Origin: Polaromonas sp.
GTDB taxonomy: Bacteria > Pseudomonadota > Gammaproteobacteria > Burkholderiales > Burkholderiaceae_C
DNA length: 5,464 bases
NCBI GenBank assembly: GCA_025362825.1
Contig: JANYFF010000248.1
Coordinates: forward strand, 1-5,464
Reading direction: 5' to 3'
The position numbers and the translations under genes were made by a program. Shown one piece after another: positions 4,437 to 5,464 of this stretch (positions are counted from its first letter, which is position 1; the number at the start of each line of letters is the position of its first letter). Below the pieces are notes generated by a model. The model was not told the DNA's origin. It did not search any database and worked only from the letters and a program-made list of their open reading frames with translations.

Positions 4437-5464
4437 TCACACTGGGCATGTCGTTGCCTTGATAGATGGCGCTGGCGCTGGCGCCGGCGCCGGCAATTTT
4501 TCGTAATCGTCGAATTTCACAACCGACGTCAATGCCCAGTAATCGAGTAGCCCGAAGGGCCAGGTCTGAGAAGCGCGGCCGGAGCTGTTCTTGTACCAAC
4601 TGCTGGTGCGAGCAACGCCCCATGCTTTGGTGAGATTGCCTTGGTCCACATATTCGTTGTAAGCATTGAAGGGTTCCATCCTGCAATCGAGCGCGCCCAA
4701 TCTATGGGTCAACATGTATTCGATGGCCTTCAGCGCATATTCAACCTGGCATTCGGACGAGAAAATTGCGCTGCCATTAACCACGACGGCGGTGTTGGGG
4801 CCGCCGGTCATAAACAGGTTGGGGAAGCCCGGCACGGTGATGCCAACATACGCGCGGCAATCACCCTGCCACCACGCGTGCAGGTCGCGCCCGGCGCGTC
4901 CGACGATGCGGATCGGATGCAGGAAATCGGACGACTTGAAGCCGGTGGCGCAAATCACCACATCTACCGGATGCGACTCGCCGTTCTGGGTCGTGATGCC
5001 GTCCGCCGTCATGTGGGAAATAGGATCGCTCACCAGCTGCACGTGGGGCTGCTTGAGCATGGCACCCCACACGCCGTTGTCGCGCAGCATGCGCTTGCCA
5101 CCGGGCGGGTAGTTTGGCGTCATTTTGGCAAGCAGGTCCGGCCGGTCGGCGAACTGCCGTTCCAGCGCGGCCACACATTCCAGGCGCAACTGCTCGTTGG
5201 CTCGACCTACCGACACCGGGTGGTCCCAGTCTGGCTCGGCTTCCACCAAGGGCAGACGGCCTTCCACCGCGACCCAAAACTGCCAGAACCTGAACCACCG
5301 CCCGTAGAACGGGATGTGCTTAAGCAGCCACATCATCCCGGGCGCTATGTCGGCGTGATAGTTCGGCGTGGGCAACATCCAGGGCGGGTTGCGCTGGAAC
5401 ACCTGTAACGATTTCACCTCGCCCACCACGGCTGGGCCGATCTGGAAAGCGCTGGCGCCGGTAC
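4437..5464 (-). CDS. Baeyer-Villiger-type flavin monooxygenase, 5' end cut by window edge
   Basis: The visible 341 residues are the C-terminal two thirds of an FAD- and NADPH-dependent class B monooxygenase; family members are about 500-640 long, so 150-300 N-terminal residues, with the FAD-binding GxGxxG and the FxGxxxHxxxWP fingerprint, lie beyond the right edge. Seen, numbered from the edge: the second nucleotide-binding motif (G)TGASAFQ (1-7, first Gly split by the edge), VFQRNPPWMLPTPNYH (21-36), the aromatic stretch PFYGRWFRFWQFW (51-63), YPPGGKRMLRDNG (118-130), DVVICATGF (167-175) and FPNLFMTGGPNT (213-224). The NYH, KRMLRDNG and GPNT motifs resemble the 4-hydroxyacetophenone monooxygenase branch. 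It likely inserts oxygen next to a ketone to give an ester or lactone; the substrate is unknown. The GTG at 5429 is an internal codon, not a start, because the nucleotide-binding motif is upstream of it. It converges on the MarR gene. Confidence 0.92.
   Translation of the reverse strand, partial: TGASAFQIGPAVVGEVKSLQVFQRNPPWMLPTPNYHADIAPGMMWLLKHIPFYGRWFRFWQFWVAVEGRLPLVEAEPDWDHPVSVGRANEQLRLECVAALERQFADRPDLLAKMTPNYPPGGKRMLRDNGVWGAMLKQPHVQLVSDPISHMTADGITTQNGESHPVDVVICATGFKSSDFLHPIRIVGRAGRDLHAWWQGDCRAYVGITVPGFPNLFMTGGPNTAVVVNGSAIFSSECQVEYALKAIEYMLTHRLGALDCRMEPFNAYNEYVDQGNLTKAWGVARTSSWYKNSSGRASQTWPFGLLDYWALTSVVKFDDYEKLPAPAPAPAPSIKATTCPV
4468..4494. repeat. GGCGCY hexanucleotide tandem repeat coding Pro-Ala
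   Basis: Four and a half copies of GGCGCT/GGCGCC lie in the 3' end of the monooxygenase gene and encode a PAPAPAPAP run just before the final nine residues (SIKATTCPV). It includes the perfect 12-base palindrome GGCGCCGGCGCC (4480-4491). The unit is six bases, so slippage would add or remove Pro-Ala pairs without shifting the frame. The run lies after the conserved fold and probably forms a flexible tail. Confidence 0.8.

Noticed and set aside
3979..4686. 235-codon minus-strand open frame antisense to the regulator
   Set aside because: A GC-driven shadow spanning two real genes in another frame, with no recognisable domain; the plus strand holds a clear winged helix protein here.
4641..5408. 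255-codon plus-strand open frame antisense to the monooxygenase
   Set aside because: It is opposite strongly conserved flavoprotein motifs (KRMLRDNG, ATGF, GPNT), its product is His/Gly/Arg-rich without domain features, and no ribosome site supports it.
5427..5429. GTG as the start of a complete 330-residue monooxygenase
   Set aside because: The nucleotide-binding motif TGASAFQ is in frame just upstream (5442-5462) and runs off the window, so the gene is cut by the edge and this GTG is an internal valine codon.
1..5464. CRISPR array, tRNA, rRNA, insertion sequence or phage-like genes
   Set aside because: No spaced direct repeats, cloverleaf-like sequence, transposase motifs or terminal inverted repeats were found; nearly all bases are explained by six coding genes.

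Overview
The window looks like chromosomal DNA from a GC-rich Pseudomonadota bacterium, most plausibly a betaproteobacterium of the Burkholderiales. That reading rests on GC-rich third codon positions, tightly packed genes and the family makeup; no taxonomic marker is present. It reads as a small catabolic and transport locus of six genes plus a compact regulatory region. There are no RNA genes, mobile elements, CRISPR arrays or other obvious foreign DNA. The longest gene-free stretch is 101 bases.

Layout. From the right edge down to 4437, minus strand, lies the C-terminal part of a Baeyer-Villiger-type flavin monooxygenase, cut by the window end. It converges on a MarR-family regulator on the plus strand (3964-4413), with only 23 bases between the two stop codons. 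The regulator is divergent from a five-gene minus-strand run. That run starts with an alpha/beta hydrolase (3092-3862) and continues with four components of a branched-chain amino-acid-type (LivHMGF, HAAT family) ABC importer: permease LivH (2175-3059), permease LivM (1330-2178), ATPase LivG (545-1333) and ATPase LivF (548 to the left edge, 3' end missing). The four transporter genes are joined by three identical 4-base ATGA stop/start overlaps, so they are almost certainly one transcription and translation unit. The hydrolase lies 32 bases upstream of livH and is probably the first gene of the same operon.

Working model (inference). The MarR protein controls the divergent hydrolase-transporter operon and probably itself, from the 101-base intergenic region 3863-3963, which is rich in short palindromes and repeated GTACT half-sites. 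The importer would bring in a small carboxylated or aromatic/alicyclic compound. The monooxygenase would turn a ketone intermediate into an ester or lactone, and the hydrolase would open such an ester or a related C-C bond. The periplasmic binding protein that sets the importer's specificity is not in the window, so the substrate cannot be named. All families are recognisable; the interest lies in the combination and in the regulatory region, not in a new protein family.
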